Assembly: GCA_038253825.1 (NCBI GenBank)
Contig: JBBSGT010000003.1
Location: 1-64,000 of the forward strand
Source: JACDET01 sp038253825
Lineage (GTDB): Bacteria; Patescibacteriota; Microgenomatia; Levybacterales; UBA12049
Direction: 5' to 3'
Length of the DNA: 64,000 nt
Within the stretch, counting starts at the first letter, position 1; each line of letters opens with the position of its first letter. The translations under genes were made by a program, and so were the position numbers. The notes under the pieces were generated by a model. That model did not search any database. It was not told where the DNA came from and was given only the letters and a program-made list of their open reading frames with translations. Below, in pieces: positions 54,215 through 62,214 of this stretch.

Positions 54215-55509
54215 ATCGAAAATTCCTCAGAATGTATACTGCGATCCTTTACTTTTAATTTTTTCAACTGGTTTTTCATACTTTTCATCATTGGTGGCGG
54301 GCCACAAAGAAAGAAATCATACTTTGTCATATCCCCGACAGTCTGAGCTATTGTATCTGCTGAAAGCCGTCCCTGGGTTTTGGTGTAAAAAGGAATTATT
54401 TGTAAGTTCGGATTAACCTGATTAAATTGTACCAAATTTTCCAGATATGCTGCATCATCTTGGGTTCTGACTGAATAATAAAGGAAGATATGATATTGTG
54501 GATCAGTAAGATTTTGCGCCATGCTCAAAAATGGCACGATGCCAATACCTCCTGCTATCCAAACCTGGTTAAGATTTTTGTATAACGCATAGTTAAATCT
54601 TCCAAACCCTCCTTCAATGACAGCGATATCTCCCACCTGAATATTTGCGAGTGTTTTAGTGTAATCACCTTCAGCTTTTGCGGAGATCGTTATACTTCCA
54701 TCAGGAGCGACCGAGCTAACAGAAAAAGGGTGCGTTTCATTGGATACGGATTGGGATTTGAAGAAAAGATAAATAAATTGTCCTGAAATAACTTTTATGG
54801 CTTTATTAAGAGGCGTCATTGCTATTTCTGTGACATTTGATTTCACCAGCGTAACATTACTCACGCTATATTTGGTTCTCCGGACTAAAAATCTTCCACC
54901 AATGGTTCTATAGAGATAGGCAACAGTGCCAATGCCGACAATGAACAACATATAGTCTTGAAGTGGTTTAAATCGAGCAATATCACTGGATACATAAAAT
55001 CCATGGATCGAACCGATGAGAAATACTGCACCCAAAAATTTATGGGTAAAGCGCCAAATGTGATAAGGAATCTTGATAAAAAAAGTCAAAACCAATAGTG
55101 AAATCATTAACAGTAATCCCGTTAAGCCAAAATTTATTGACCAATCCGGCCCAGGTAACAAAAATAACGCGGCAGTATTCCATGAAATAGTAATGCGGCT
55201 AAAAGCTAAGAGGAGAGGATGGATAAGCAGGAAAATAAATGAGATACCACCAAGCAGGTGATGGGCAATATACACTTTGTTCATACCACCGAAAAAATCT
55301 TCAAAAACTTCCATGCGAGAACTCAGGACAAGCGAGAGAGAAAACATTGTTATTCCAACAAGTCCTGCCATTTCCCCAAAACTGATAAATGTGCCATACG
55401 CACTATAAAAACGATCTGATAAAGGAAGCAAGGCAAAATACCAGAACAGGAGAGGAGAAAAAGCTATCAATAGAAGAATTGGCCAGCCCAGTTTTCGTTT
55501 TAGTAACAT
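54211..55509 (-). CDS. Ferric-reductase-like bis-heme flavocytochrome (FRE/NOX type)
   Basis: Protein of 432 residues. Six or seven hydrophobic segments make the ferric-reductase domain; H84/H97 and H156/H169, each pair 13 apart, are the expected two-heme ligands. The cytoplasmic half is a ferredoxin-reductase-like module with HPFSVSS (260-266, FAD), GGIGIVP (320-326, NAD(P)H) and LCGPPPM (401-407). It should move electrons from NAD(P)H through FAD and two hemes across the membrane to an outside acceptor such as ferric iron, oxygen or a surface partner. A leaderless promoter (TTGCTG-17-TACAAT-6-ATG) drives it. Confidence 0.87.
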   Translation of the reverse strand: MLLKRKLGWPILLLIAFSPLLFWYFALLPLSDRFYSAYGTFISFGEMAGLVGITMFSLSLVLSSRMEVFEDFFGGMNKVYIAHHLLGGISFIFLLIHPLLLAFSRITISWNTAALFLLPGPDWSINFGLTGLLLMISLLVLTFFIKIPYHIWRFTHKFLGAVFLIGSIHGFYVSSDIARFKPLQDYMLFIVGIGTVAYLYRTIGGRFLVRRTKYSVSNVTLVKSNVTEIAMTPLNKAIKVISGQFIYLFFKSQSVSNETHPFSVSSVAPDGSITISAKAEGDYTKTLANIQVGDIAVIEGGFGRFNYALYKNLNQVWIAGGIGIVPFLSMAQNLTDPQYHIFLYYSVRTQDDAAYLENLVQFNQVNPNLQIIPFYTKTQGRLSADTIAQTVGDMTKYDFFLCGPPPMMKSMKNQLKKLKVKDRSIHSEEFSI

Positions 55510-55515
55510 ACCTTT

Positions 55516-55544
55516 ATTGTATGCAATTTATCGGTTCTCAGCAA
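55516..55544 (-). promoter_or_regulatory. Promoter of the reductase operon (leaderless, minus strand)
   Basis: On the minus strand: TTGCTG (55544-55539), a 17-nt spacer, TACAAT (55521-55516), 6 nt, ATG at 55509. Divergent from the promoter at 55589. Confidence 0.65.
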
Positions 55545-55588
55545 TTTCTTCATTTGTATATTCGACTTTCTTAATTCTTAGGCTATAC

Positions 55589-55594
55589 TATAAT
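55589..55594 (+). promoter_or_regulatory. -10 box for the dockerin protein gene
   Basis: TATAAT at 55589-55594, 11 nt before the ATG at 55606. The preceding TATACT at 55584 overlaps it. Confidence 0.45.
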
Positions 55595-55605
55595 TACGGG
55601 CTGTT

Positions 55606-57477
55606 ATGGCTAAAATAAGCAAACATCACAAAAAAAAGCTTACTAAAATCTTTTTTGAGTATGGACTACATTTATGGATCGTAGTATTTATCATGAATGT
55701 GGCACTGTTTTATGCTGTAAATTTTTACAGTCTAGGAAAAACTTGTATTACTCCGCAACAAGTCCAATCCGATAATCGATGCCTTTACATCTTAAATGGA
55801 AAAGTCTATGAAAAAGGTACGCGTAATGATCCACATCAAGGTCATCCCTGCGGAACTGATGTCACGTCTGTGCTTCCTCCTTCACATACTAATAATCCGG
55901 CTATGTATCTCTTACCCAACTACATTGGAGATGTTTGTTCTGTTCAGCCAACGACTCCGCCACCACCCCAACCGACTGCCAAACCAACCAACACTCCCCC
56001 CCCTCCTCCGACCCAAGTCCCGGCTCCAACTCGTCAGGCCCCGACGATTGCTATCCCGACTCCCACTTTTACTCCTACGCCTACGCCACGGCCCCAAGTT
56101 GTAGGAGTCACACCAGTATCGACTATAAAGGTTCCTACGCCCACAGTTGCTATTGTCGTAACCCGGGCAATTACGCAACCATATACAGCTATTCCAACGA
56201 ATGCACCATCTCCAACGGTCGCACCATTACTGGGGCCAGGAATCACATTTTCGTTTTCTTTGCCTGCTATCGGAATCGGCCCAGGTAAGACAACTCCTCT
56301 CCATACGACAAGAGCTGTTAATCTTAGTATCTATGATGCTGCAGTTAAGCTCTCGAATTTAAAATTTTTGCCAACATATACTGCAAGTGCCAGTGCGAAC
56401 TATGATGCCAATTCCACAAGCGCTACCTATACGCAGTTTGTGGTACAAAGTGCTGATTTGGGAGCCAATGTTCCGGCTGGTTCCTACCATGTAGCATTTA
56501 AAACAAATCAGACGCCGCTTACCCTTATCAAACAAAATAAAACAGATGTACAAGGGACGCTCTTTCACGTAACTCCTGGTACCATTGCCGCCGAAAAACC
56601 CCAAGCAGCAGATATTTTGGTGGGGGATTTAAATGGGGATGATTCTATTACTATTCAGGATTATAGTATATTTGTTGATTGCTTCGGTGATAAGTCTTCA
56701 TCCTCCTCATGCCATGCGCCTAGTGCTGCAGACCTGAATGATGACGGATCAGTGGATGGAGTAGATTACAATCTTTTGCTCAAAAGTATCAGTATGGCAT
56801 CTGGTGCCGTCGCGCAAGTACCAACACCAACTGTTCGGACACCGACACCACAGTTAAAGAGCCAACTCATCAGTACGCCCTCAGCGTCTTCAAGTGGGCT
56901 TTCTAAGACGTTACCATCGCCTGCTCCAATGAAGCAATTTGTGACACATCGGTCAGCACCGCCATCACTTTCTCCGACGACAACTCCAAATAAATCGCTT
57001 GTTGCTGATGCAACTATGCTTACATTGAGTAAAGTGCTTTCATACATAGCATTTGTAGTCTTGTTCGGTGTTGCGGTATTAGGAGCTTACAAAAGTCGGT
57101 TATTGAACTCATTCTTCCACCGGGGAGGAGATGCAAAACCTGCTGCACCCCAACCTCAGATGACCGCACCAGCAGCACCTACGCAACAACCGCAGCCAGT
57201 TCCCGTTGAACAATCACCCGTAGTTCAGGCTCCGCCAGCAGAGAAAAAACAAATTTCAAAAGTATATTATATTACGAGTGGCACGACAACTCCGGTAAAT
57301 GGACGCACGATACTGACACTTACTGATGATCAAGGAGCACATGTTGGTTACACGTTACAAACTTCCCCGCAAGATGGTTATTATTCGGTAAGTGGTTTTG
57401 AGGAAGAAATAGATGGAGTTCCCAGTATTACTATTTTGACACTTACACCGGCTCTAAAACCTGGTACAAATTTATAA
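55606..57477 (+). CDS. Membrane-anchored surface protein: Cys/His domain, Pro/Thr linkers, dockerin-like repeat
   Basis: Protein of 623 residues. Order of parts: basic N-terminus; membrane helix (about 23-38); the Cys/His domain shared with the protein at 54131 (C47, C59, C82, C111; HQGHPCG at 77-83); a Pro/Thr linker (about 115-225); a beta-rich domain (about 225-335); a dockerin-type pair of calcium loops (DLNGDDSITIQD at 341-352, DLNDDGSVDGVD at 376-387); a second linker; a membrane helix (about 472-490); and a Pro/Gln-rich tail with a short beta domain. Dockerins bind cohesins or calcium. It is divergent from the reductase operon, suggesting linked function. Confidence 0.82.
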   Translation: MAKISKHHKKKLTKIFFEYGLHLWIVVFIMNVALFYAVNFYSLGKTCITPQQVQSDNRCLYILNGKVYEKGTRNDPHQGHPCGTDVTSVLPPSHTNNPAMYLLPNYIGDVCSVQPTTPPPPQPTAKPTNTPPPPPTQVPAPTRQAPTIAIPTPTFTPTPTPRPQVVGVTPVSTIKVPTPTVAIVVTRAITQPYTAIPTNAPSPTVAPLLGPGITFSFSLPAIGIGPGKTTPLHTTRAVNLSIYDAAVKLSNLKFLPTYTASASANYDANSTSATYTQFVVQSADLGANVPAGSYHVAFKTNQTPLTLIKQNKTDVQGTLFHVTPGTIAAEKPQAADILVGDLNGDDSITIQDYSIFVDCFGDKSSSSSCHAPSAADLNDDGSVDGVDYNLLLKSISMASGAVAQVPTPTVRTPTPQLKSQLISTPSASSSGLSKTLPSPAPMKQFVTHRSAPPSLSPTTTPNKSLVADATMLTLSKVLSYIAFVVLFGVAVLGAYKSRLLNSFFHRGGDAKPAAPQPQMTAPAAPTQQPQPVPVEQSPVVQAPPAEKKQISKVYYITSGTTTPVNGRTILTLTDDQGAHVGYTLQTSPQDGYYSVSGFEEEIDGVPSITILTLTPALKPGTNL

Positions 57478-57485
57478 TTGCGTAC

Positions 57486-57514
57486 TTGCTAACGCTACAA
57501 ATATTTTGTACGAT
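57486..57514 (+). promoter_or_regulatory. Promoter for the membrane protein gene at 57521 (leaderless)
   Basis: TTGCTA (57486-57491), a 17-nt spacer, TACGAT (57509-57514), 6 nt, ATG at 57521. It places the start downstream of the in-frame TTG at 57506. Confidence 0.55.
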
Positions 57515-57520
57515 ATTTAT

Positions 57521-58144
57521 ATGACTAGCTTAGCGCTCCTTTTTGGCCTCATTTGTCTTGTCCAATTAGTAATGATAATTTTATGGCGCAAACCTAAGAG
57601 ACTTTTCAAAAACCAAAAGGCCAAGAAATCCGAAATAAGCCATGCCCACATCTTTTTATTTATTGGCATGATTTTGTTATACATTCTCTTTTTTATTCAA
57701 CTCTTTGATTATCACAAGCCACATCCGTTAGTCGACGCGCCTTATGTTCCTACCACCAACTATCCTCCGCCTGCTCATAATGTTTTTTCACAACTTGGTG
57801 AAAGACAAACAGGTCCGATTGATGATCTGTATTTCCTTTATCTTTCTTCTGATAAATCTCAAGGGACAGTCACTCAGGTTGCGTGGGGATTGCGACAGGA
57901 ATATTGTAAAAAACTCTGCATTATTAATCTTTATGATAATAAAACTGCCTTTGAGCGAGATTTAGAACGAGTGACGATAACAGATCAAGCAAAGATGAAA
58001 GAATGGAATAAACAAAACTATGTTTTTGTTGCTGATCATTATCTTGGTTATCTTGATGCGGTTCAAGATGCGTCTTTTAGCTATTATCCTTTCCATGACA
58101 GTTACTACAAACACGCCAAAGCAGGCACACTTACTGATTACTAA
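57521..58144 (+). CDS. Two-helix membrane protein with an extracytoplasmic domain, unknown family
   Basis: Protein of 207 residues not recognised. Two membrane helices (about 1-22 and 45-62) with a basic cytoplasmic loop between (RKPKRLFKNQKAKK) precede a roughly 140-residue outside domain. That domain has a C-x3-C pair in EYCKKLC, an Asp-rich DNKTAFERDLE stretch and an aromatic tail (FSYYPFHDSYY). It lies next to the dockerin/reductase genes and may belong with them. Start chosen by the promoter. Confidence 0.65.
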   Translation: MTSLALLFGLICLVQLVMIILWRKPKRLFKNQKAKKSEISHAHIFLFIGMILLYILFFIQLFDYHKPHPLVDAPYVPTTNYPPPAHNVFSQLGERQTGPIDDLYFLYLSSDKSQGTVTQVAWGLRQEYCKKLCIINLYDNKTAFERDLERVTITDQAKMKEWNKQNYVFVADHYLGYLDAVQDASFSYYPFHDSYYKHAKAGTLTDY

Positions 58145-58162
58145 AAATTCTTCTCTTATTAC

Positions 58163-58171
58163 TGCTATACT
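58163..58171 (+). promoter_or_regulatory. Extended -10 promoter for the GT4 gene at 58178 (leaderless)
   Basis: TGC TATACT (58163-58171), then 6 nt to the ATG at 58178. Confidence 0.55.
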
Positions 58172-58177
58172 TTATGC

Positions 58178-59308
58178 ATGAGAATTGGGATTGATGCAAG
58201 GCTGTGGCATGAAACCGGTGTCGGTAGATATATCCGTAATTTAGTATGGCAATTAGAACAGTTTGACAAAAAAAACGATTATGTTTTATTTGTGCAAAAA
58301 GGTTTTACCAAACAAGATTTAGGTATTACCAACGAAAGATTTAAACTCATCGAGACTGACATCCGCTGGCATACGGTTGATGAACAATTCCTTTTTCATA
58401 AAGTGTTAGAAAACGAACTTTTGGATCTTGTTCATTTTCCCTACTTTTCTGTACCAATTCTTTACAACAAGCCGTTTGTTATCACAATTCATGATTTGAT
58501 CATAAATCATTTTCCCACCGGCAAAGCTTCCACATTACCCCTGCCGGTATATTATGCAAAACGTTTTGCATACCAATATATTCTCAAACAAGCTGCTAAA
58601 AAATCCCGAAAAGTGATCGCAGTTTCAGAAGAAACCAAAAAAGAAATTGTGAAGCATCTGAACGTTTTACCGAACAAAGTTGCTGTAACCTATGAGGGTG
58701 TTGACGATGAATTAAGTAAAAAGCTAAAAGTGAAAAGTGAAAAGTTACCGTTTGTTTTCAAAAACCAAAAATATTTTCTCTATGTTGGCAACGCTTATCC
58801 ACACAAAAATATAGAACGTTTAGTGGAAGCGTTTCGATTGGTCGCAAAAGAATATATTGACGTGAAGCTTTTGCTCGTGGGGAAAAGCAATTATTTTTAT
58901 GATCGATTGAAAGAAAAAGTAACGCAAATGGGATTAGAAAAAAGCGTACTTTTCTTGGGTAGGGTGACTGATGAGGAATTAATTGGATTGTATCACCACG
59001 CCGAAGCATTAGTTTTCCCATCCCTCATGGAAGGGTTTGGACTGCCGGGTCTGGAGGCGATGCAAAATGACTGTTTGGTACTTGCTTCAGACATACCGGT
59101 TTTTAAAGAAATTTATCAAGATGCTGCTCTTTACTTTAACCCTCGTGAAATTACCTCAATTCATGCTACAATACGGCTAGTTCTTACAGAGAAAAAGAGT
59201 TTTTCTCATTACATCGAAAAAGGGGAAAAACAAACTGAACCTTTTTCATGGGAGAAAATGGCACAAGAAACTTTACATATTTATGAAAGTAGCGTTGGTT
59301 TACGATAG
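58178..59308 (+). CDS. GT4 glycosyltransferase with repeat insert in its linker
   Basis: GT-B enzyme of 376 residues. RIGIDARLWHETGVGRYIRNL opens the acceptor domain, FLYVGNAYPHKN the donor domain, and MEGFGLPGLEAM holds EX7E. At the interdomain linker the DNA has a run of AAAAGTG units (58717-58745) coding for a Lys/Ser-rich insert (KKLKVKSEKL). It overlaps the next GT4 gene by 26 nt. Confidence 0.86.
   Translation: MRIGIDARLWHETGVGRYIRNLVWQLEQFDKKNDYVLFVQKGFTKQDLGITNERFKLIETDIRWHTVDEQFLFHKVLENELLDLVHFPYFSVPILYNKPFVITIHDLIINHFPTGKASTLPLPVYYAKRFAYQYILKQAAKKSRKVIAVSEETKKEIVKHLNVLPNKVAVTYEGVDDELSKKLKVKSEKLPFVFKNQKYFLYVGNAYPHKNIERLVEAFRLVAKEYIDVKLLLVGKSNYFYDRLKEKVTQMGLEKSVLFLGRVTDEELIGLYHHAEALVFPSLMEGFGLPGLEAMQNDCLVLASDIPVFKEIYQDAALYFNPREITSIHATIRLVLTEKKSFSHYIEKGEKQTEPFSWEKMAQETLHIYESSVGLR
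58717..58745 (+). repeat. Short tandem AAAAGTG repeat within the GT4 gene
   Basis: Imperfect tandem units (AAAAGCT, AAAAGTG, AAAAGTG, AAAAGTT) at the linker between the two Rossmann domains. Confidence 0.6.
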
Positions 59309-60365
59309 AATTAATAAATGGGGAGGCGCGGAACGTGTCCTTCTCGCTCTTCACAAGTTATTTCCAAAGGCACCGGTATTCACCTCTGTTTATTACCCGC
59401 AGCATGCTGCGTGGGCAAAGGATATTACCATAAAGCCTTCTTTTTTGCAGCGATTTCCTCATGTTGTCGGCAATCATGAATTATATCCGTTTCTGATGCC
59501 GTTAGCATTTGAACGGTTTTCCTTCGCAGATTACGATTTGGTGATTTCGCTAACCAGTGAAGCAGCAAAAGGTATCGTTACCACACCCGGTACCAAACAC
59601 ATTTGTTATTGTCTTACACCCACTCGCTATTTATGGAGTGGATATGAGGAGTATTTTCAAGATCAATCGTTTCGAACTTTTACTTCGCCCATAGTTTCTT
59701 ACTTACGAAAGTGGGATAAAATTGCAGCAAGCAGGCCAGATGTTTATCTCGCAATTTCTCAGGAAGTGAAAAAGCGTATCAAAGACTACTATAGAAGAGA
59801 ATCAATGATTGTCTATCCGCCGGTGGATCTTATTAAGAATAAAGAATTAAGAATAAAGAATAAAGAGGATTATTTCCTGATTGTTTCCCGGTTATCTAAG
59901 TTTACCAAATACAAGAGAATCGATTTAGCAGTTCAAGCATGTAATGAATTGAAGTTGCCGTTAAAGATTATTGGCGAAGGAAGTTGGAAGAAAGAATTAC
60001 AAAAAATGGCGGGTCCCACCATCACATTCCTCGATAATGTGGATGATAAACAACTAAAAAAATATTATTCTCAGTGTCGTGCCTTGATTTTTCCGGCAAT
60101 GGAAGATTTCGGTCTCACTGTCGTTGAGGCACAAGGATTTGGTAAGCCTGTTATTGCCTATCGCGGTGGTGGTGCACTAGAAACGATCAAAGAAGGCAAA
60201 ACAGGTTTATTTTTTGATAGGCAAACCAAAGATTCTCTCAAAGCTGCGCTTGTTCAGTTCAATAAAATGAAATTTGATCCAGCGTTAGCGATCAAAAATG
60301 CACAACAATTTGATCGGGCACATTTTGAGAAAAACTTTTTAAAACTTGTGCATAAGGTCATTTAA
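59283..60365 (+). CDS. GT4 glycosyltransferase (WbaZ-like) with repeat insert in its linker
   Basis: GT-B enzyme of 360 residues. VALVYDRINKWGGAERVLLAL is the acceptor-domain loop; CLTPTRYLWSGYEEYF matches WbaZ-like mannosyltransferases; MEDFGLTVVEAQ gives EX7E. Between the domains a 14-nt tandem repeat codes for a charged insert (IKNKELRIKNKED). It is followed by manC 20 nt later, fitting a GDP-mannose donor, though this is inference. Confidence 0.86.
   Translation: MKVALVYDRINKWGGAERVLLALHKLFPKAPVFTSVYYPQHAAWAKDITIKPSFLQRFPHVVGNHELYPFLMPLAFERFSFADYDLVISLTSEAAKGIVTTPGTKHICYCLTPTRYLWSGYEEYFQDQSFRTFTSPIVSYLRKWDKIAASRPDVYLAISQEVKKRIKDYYRRESMIVYPPVDLIKNKELRIKNKEDYFLIVSRLSKFTKYKRIDLAVQACNELKLPLKIIGEGSWKKELQKMAGPTITFLDNVDDKQLKKYYSQCRALIFPAMEDFGLTVVEAQGFGKPVIAYRGGGALETIKEGKTGLFFDRQTKDSLKAALVQFNKMKFDPALAIKNAQQFDRAHFEKNFLKLVHKVI
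59833..59860 (+). repeat. 14-nt tandem duplication within the GT4 gene
   Basis: TTAAGAATAAAGAA occurs twice in perfect tandem (59833-59846, 59847-59860), with a partial third unit after it. Located at the interdomain linker. Confidence 0.75.
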
Positions 60366-60374
60366 TATTATAAT
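60346..60374 (+). promoter_or_regulatory. Promoter for manC
   Basis: TTGTGC (60346-60351), a 17-nt spacer, TATAAT (60369-60374), then 11 nt to the ATG at 60386. Confidence 0.55.
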
Positions 60375-60385
60375 AGTAGAGAAGT

Positions 60386-61471
60386 ATGAATATTGTTTTA
60401 TTTGCAGGTGGTGTTGGCAGCAGGTTGTGGCCACTTTCCCGAAAGAATGCTCCAAAACAGTTTGGCAAAATCATCGCTGACCGCTCGATGCTCCAAATTG
60501 CTGTCCATAAATTATTCCCGGAATTTAAATGGGAAGATGTTTTTATCTCAACCGGAAATCAGTACGCCACACATATCACCGATCAATTGCCATTACTTCC
60601 TGAAAAAAATATTATCGTTGAGCCTGAAATGAGGGATGTCGGTCCTGCAGTAGGTTTGGTAATCGCGCAATTTGTCAAAACAAATCCTGACGAACCAATT
60701 GTACTTTTGTGGGGAAGTGATCATCTGGTTAAAAAAGAAGCAATTTTTCGAAAGATGCTCCGAGCAGCTGAAAAGCTGATTCTAGAAAATCCAAATAAAA
60801 TTGTTTTTATTGGTCAGAAACCACGGTTTGCAAATCAGAATTTAGGTTATATTGCCTACGGCAAGGAAGTCGCAAACGTTGGCGGTTTTTCCGTTAATGA
60901 ATTTACTCATTTTAAATATCGGCCAGATATGGAGACAGCAAAAGAGTATGCGCAAGATGGCAAACATGCCTGGAATTTAGGATACTTCGCAACCACACCA
61001 CGTTTCTTATGGAAATTGTTTGAAGAATTTTCTCCTGAAATGTACAAAAAATTAAAGAAAATTCATGATGCATATGGAACTGCTGAATATGAAGCTGTTC
61101 TTGGGGAAGTATATCCTACGCTCGAAAAAATTTCTTTTGACGATGCAATTCTTGAGAAGATGGATCCTAATGATGGTCAAGTTATTTCAGCTGATATTGG
61201 TTGGAGTGATATTGGAGCATGGGAAGCTTTGAAGGAAGCCTTGAGTGACAAAGTTGAAGAAAACGTAACAAAAGGAAAAATTTTACTAGAAGGCTGCAGT
61301 GATTCAATTTTACACAACGAAACAAAACAATTAATTGTGGGTATTGACCTGCATGAAATGGTTATTGTCAGTATGGAGGATGTTATCTTAGTATGTCCAA
61401 AGGATTCGGTACCAAAAATCAAAACATTAGTAAAAAGTCTCGATGGTACTTCTTACGAACATTTAGTGTAA
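60386..61471 (+). CDS. manC: Mannose-1-phosphate guanylyltransferase
   Basis: Makes GDP-mannose from mannose 1-phosphate and GTP. Single-domain form of 361 residues without the fused isomerase domain of longer ManC proteins. FAGGVGSRLWPLSR near residues 5-19 is the pyrophosphorylase signature, with NAPKQF after it; EPEMRDVGPAVGL and LWGSDHLV are also typical; SADIGWSDIGAW near 269-280 is the sugar-binding motif. It would supply GDP-mannose for the mannosyl GT4s nearby and, if the dehydratase pair uses GDP sugars, for those too. Confidence 0.92.
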   Translation: MNIVLFAGGVGSRLWPLSRKNAPKQFGKIIADRSMLQIAVHKLFPEFKWEDVFISTGNQYATHITDQLPLLPEKNIIVEPEMRDVGPAVGLVIAQFVKTNPDEPIVLLWGSDHLVKKEAIFRKMLRAAEKLILENPNKIVFIGQKPRFANQNLGYIAYGKEVANVGGFSVNEFTHFKYRPDMETAKEYAQDGKHAWNLGYFATTPRFLWKLFEEFSPEMYKKLKKIHDAYGTAEYEAVLGEVYPTLEKISFDDAILEKMDPNDGQVISADIGWSDIGAWEALKEALSDKVEENVTKGKILLEGCSDSILHNETKQLIVGIDLHEMVIVSMEDVILVCPKDSVPKIKTLVKSLDGTSYEHLV

Positions 61472-61473
61472 AC

Positions 61474-62142
61474 ATGGCTTACACACAGATCCATAAAAGT
61501 TTAACTTTTTCCGTAACAAAGCGATTAATCGATATTGTATCTTCTTCAGTTCTTCTTATTCTGTTTTCACCAATTATCTTTGTTGTTGTTATGGCAATCA
61601 AACTTGATTCAGTCGGGCCTATTTTAGCTGATACCCCAAAGCGAGTAGGGGAAAAAAATAAATACTTTTATCCGTATAAATTCCGTTCAATGATTGTTAA
61701 TGCGTATTATCTATTAAAAACAGATCCCAAATTTAAAGCGGCATATGAAGAACAGCAAAAAGGCGGTAATTATAAAGTCAAGAATGATCCGCGAATTACA
61801 CGCGTCGGAAAGTTTATTCGGAAGTATTCACTTGATGAAATCCCTCAGCTTGTAAATGTCTTCAAAGGAGAAATGAGTCTCGTGGGACCTCGACCGTATT
61901 ATCCAGAAGAACTAGAAAAACAACAACAACACTACCCCCAAACGAAAGATCTTGTGCAGGAAGTGCTTTCCGTAAAGCCAGGGATTACTGGGTATTGGCA
62001 GGTCAGTGGAAGAAGTGAAGTGAAGTTCGATAAACGAATTCAAATGGATGCTGATTACGCTATGAAAAATTCAATCACGCTGGATATCTTAATCATTTTA
62101 AGGACTCCTTGGGCTATGATATCAGGAAAAGGAGCATTGTAA
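61474..62142 (+). CDS. Polyprenyl-phosphate sugar phosphotransferase (initiating enzyme)
   Basis: Starts glycan synthesis by moving a sugar phosphate from a nucleotide sugar onto undecaprenyl phosphate. The 222 residues match the short (monotopic) WcaJ/WbaP/PglC family: one membrane-dipping hydrophobic helix (about 21-42), PYKFRSM, NDPRITRVGKFIRKYSLDEIPQL, GEMSLVGPRPY, KPGITGYWQVSGRS. ATG 61474, 2 nt after the manC stop, is preferred over the in-frame start at 61393 inside manC because upstream residues are not family-like. Confidence 0.9.
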   Translation: MAYTQIHKSLTFSVTKRLIDIVSSSVLLILFSPIIFVVVMAIKLDSVGPILADTPKRVGEKNKYFYPYKFRSMIVNAYYLLKTDPKFKAAYEEQQKGGNYKVKNDPRITRVGKFIRKYSLDEIPQLVNVFKGEMSLVGPRPYYPEELEKQQQHYPQTKDLVQEVLSVKPGITGYWQVSGRSEVKFDKRIQMDADYAMKNSITLDILIILRTPWAMISGKGAL

Positions 62143-62164
62143 TATTAAGTGTATCTCGAGTTTT

Positions 62165-62202
62165 TTGTCAAGTTGACAAGTGATAAATGGCTTGGGTATG
62201 AT
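62165..62202 (+). promoter_or_regulatory. Promoter with overlapping dyad before the DUF4012 gene
   Basis: TTGACA (62173-62178), an 18-nt spacer, TATGAT (62197-62202). TTGTCAA-G-TTGACAA (62165-62179) is a perfect 7-bp dyad covering the -35, a possible operator. Confidence 0.45.
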
Positions 62203-62214
62203 ATATGATGTACA

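Noticed and set aside
55912..56288. Open frames in other frames of the Pro/Thr linker
   Set aside because: Low-complexity CCN-rich DNA gives long open frames by chance; the dockerin-protein frame explains the region.
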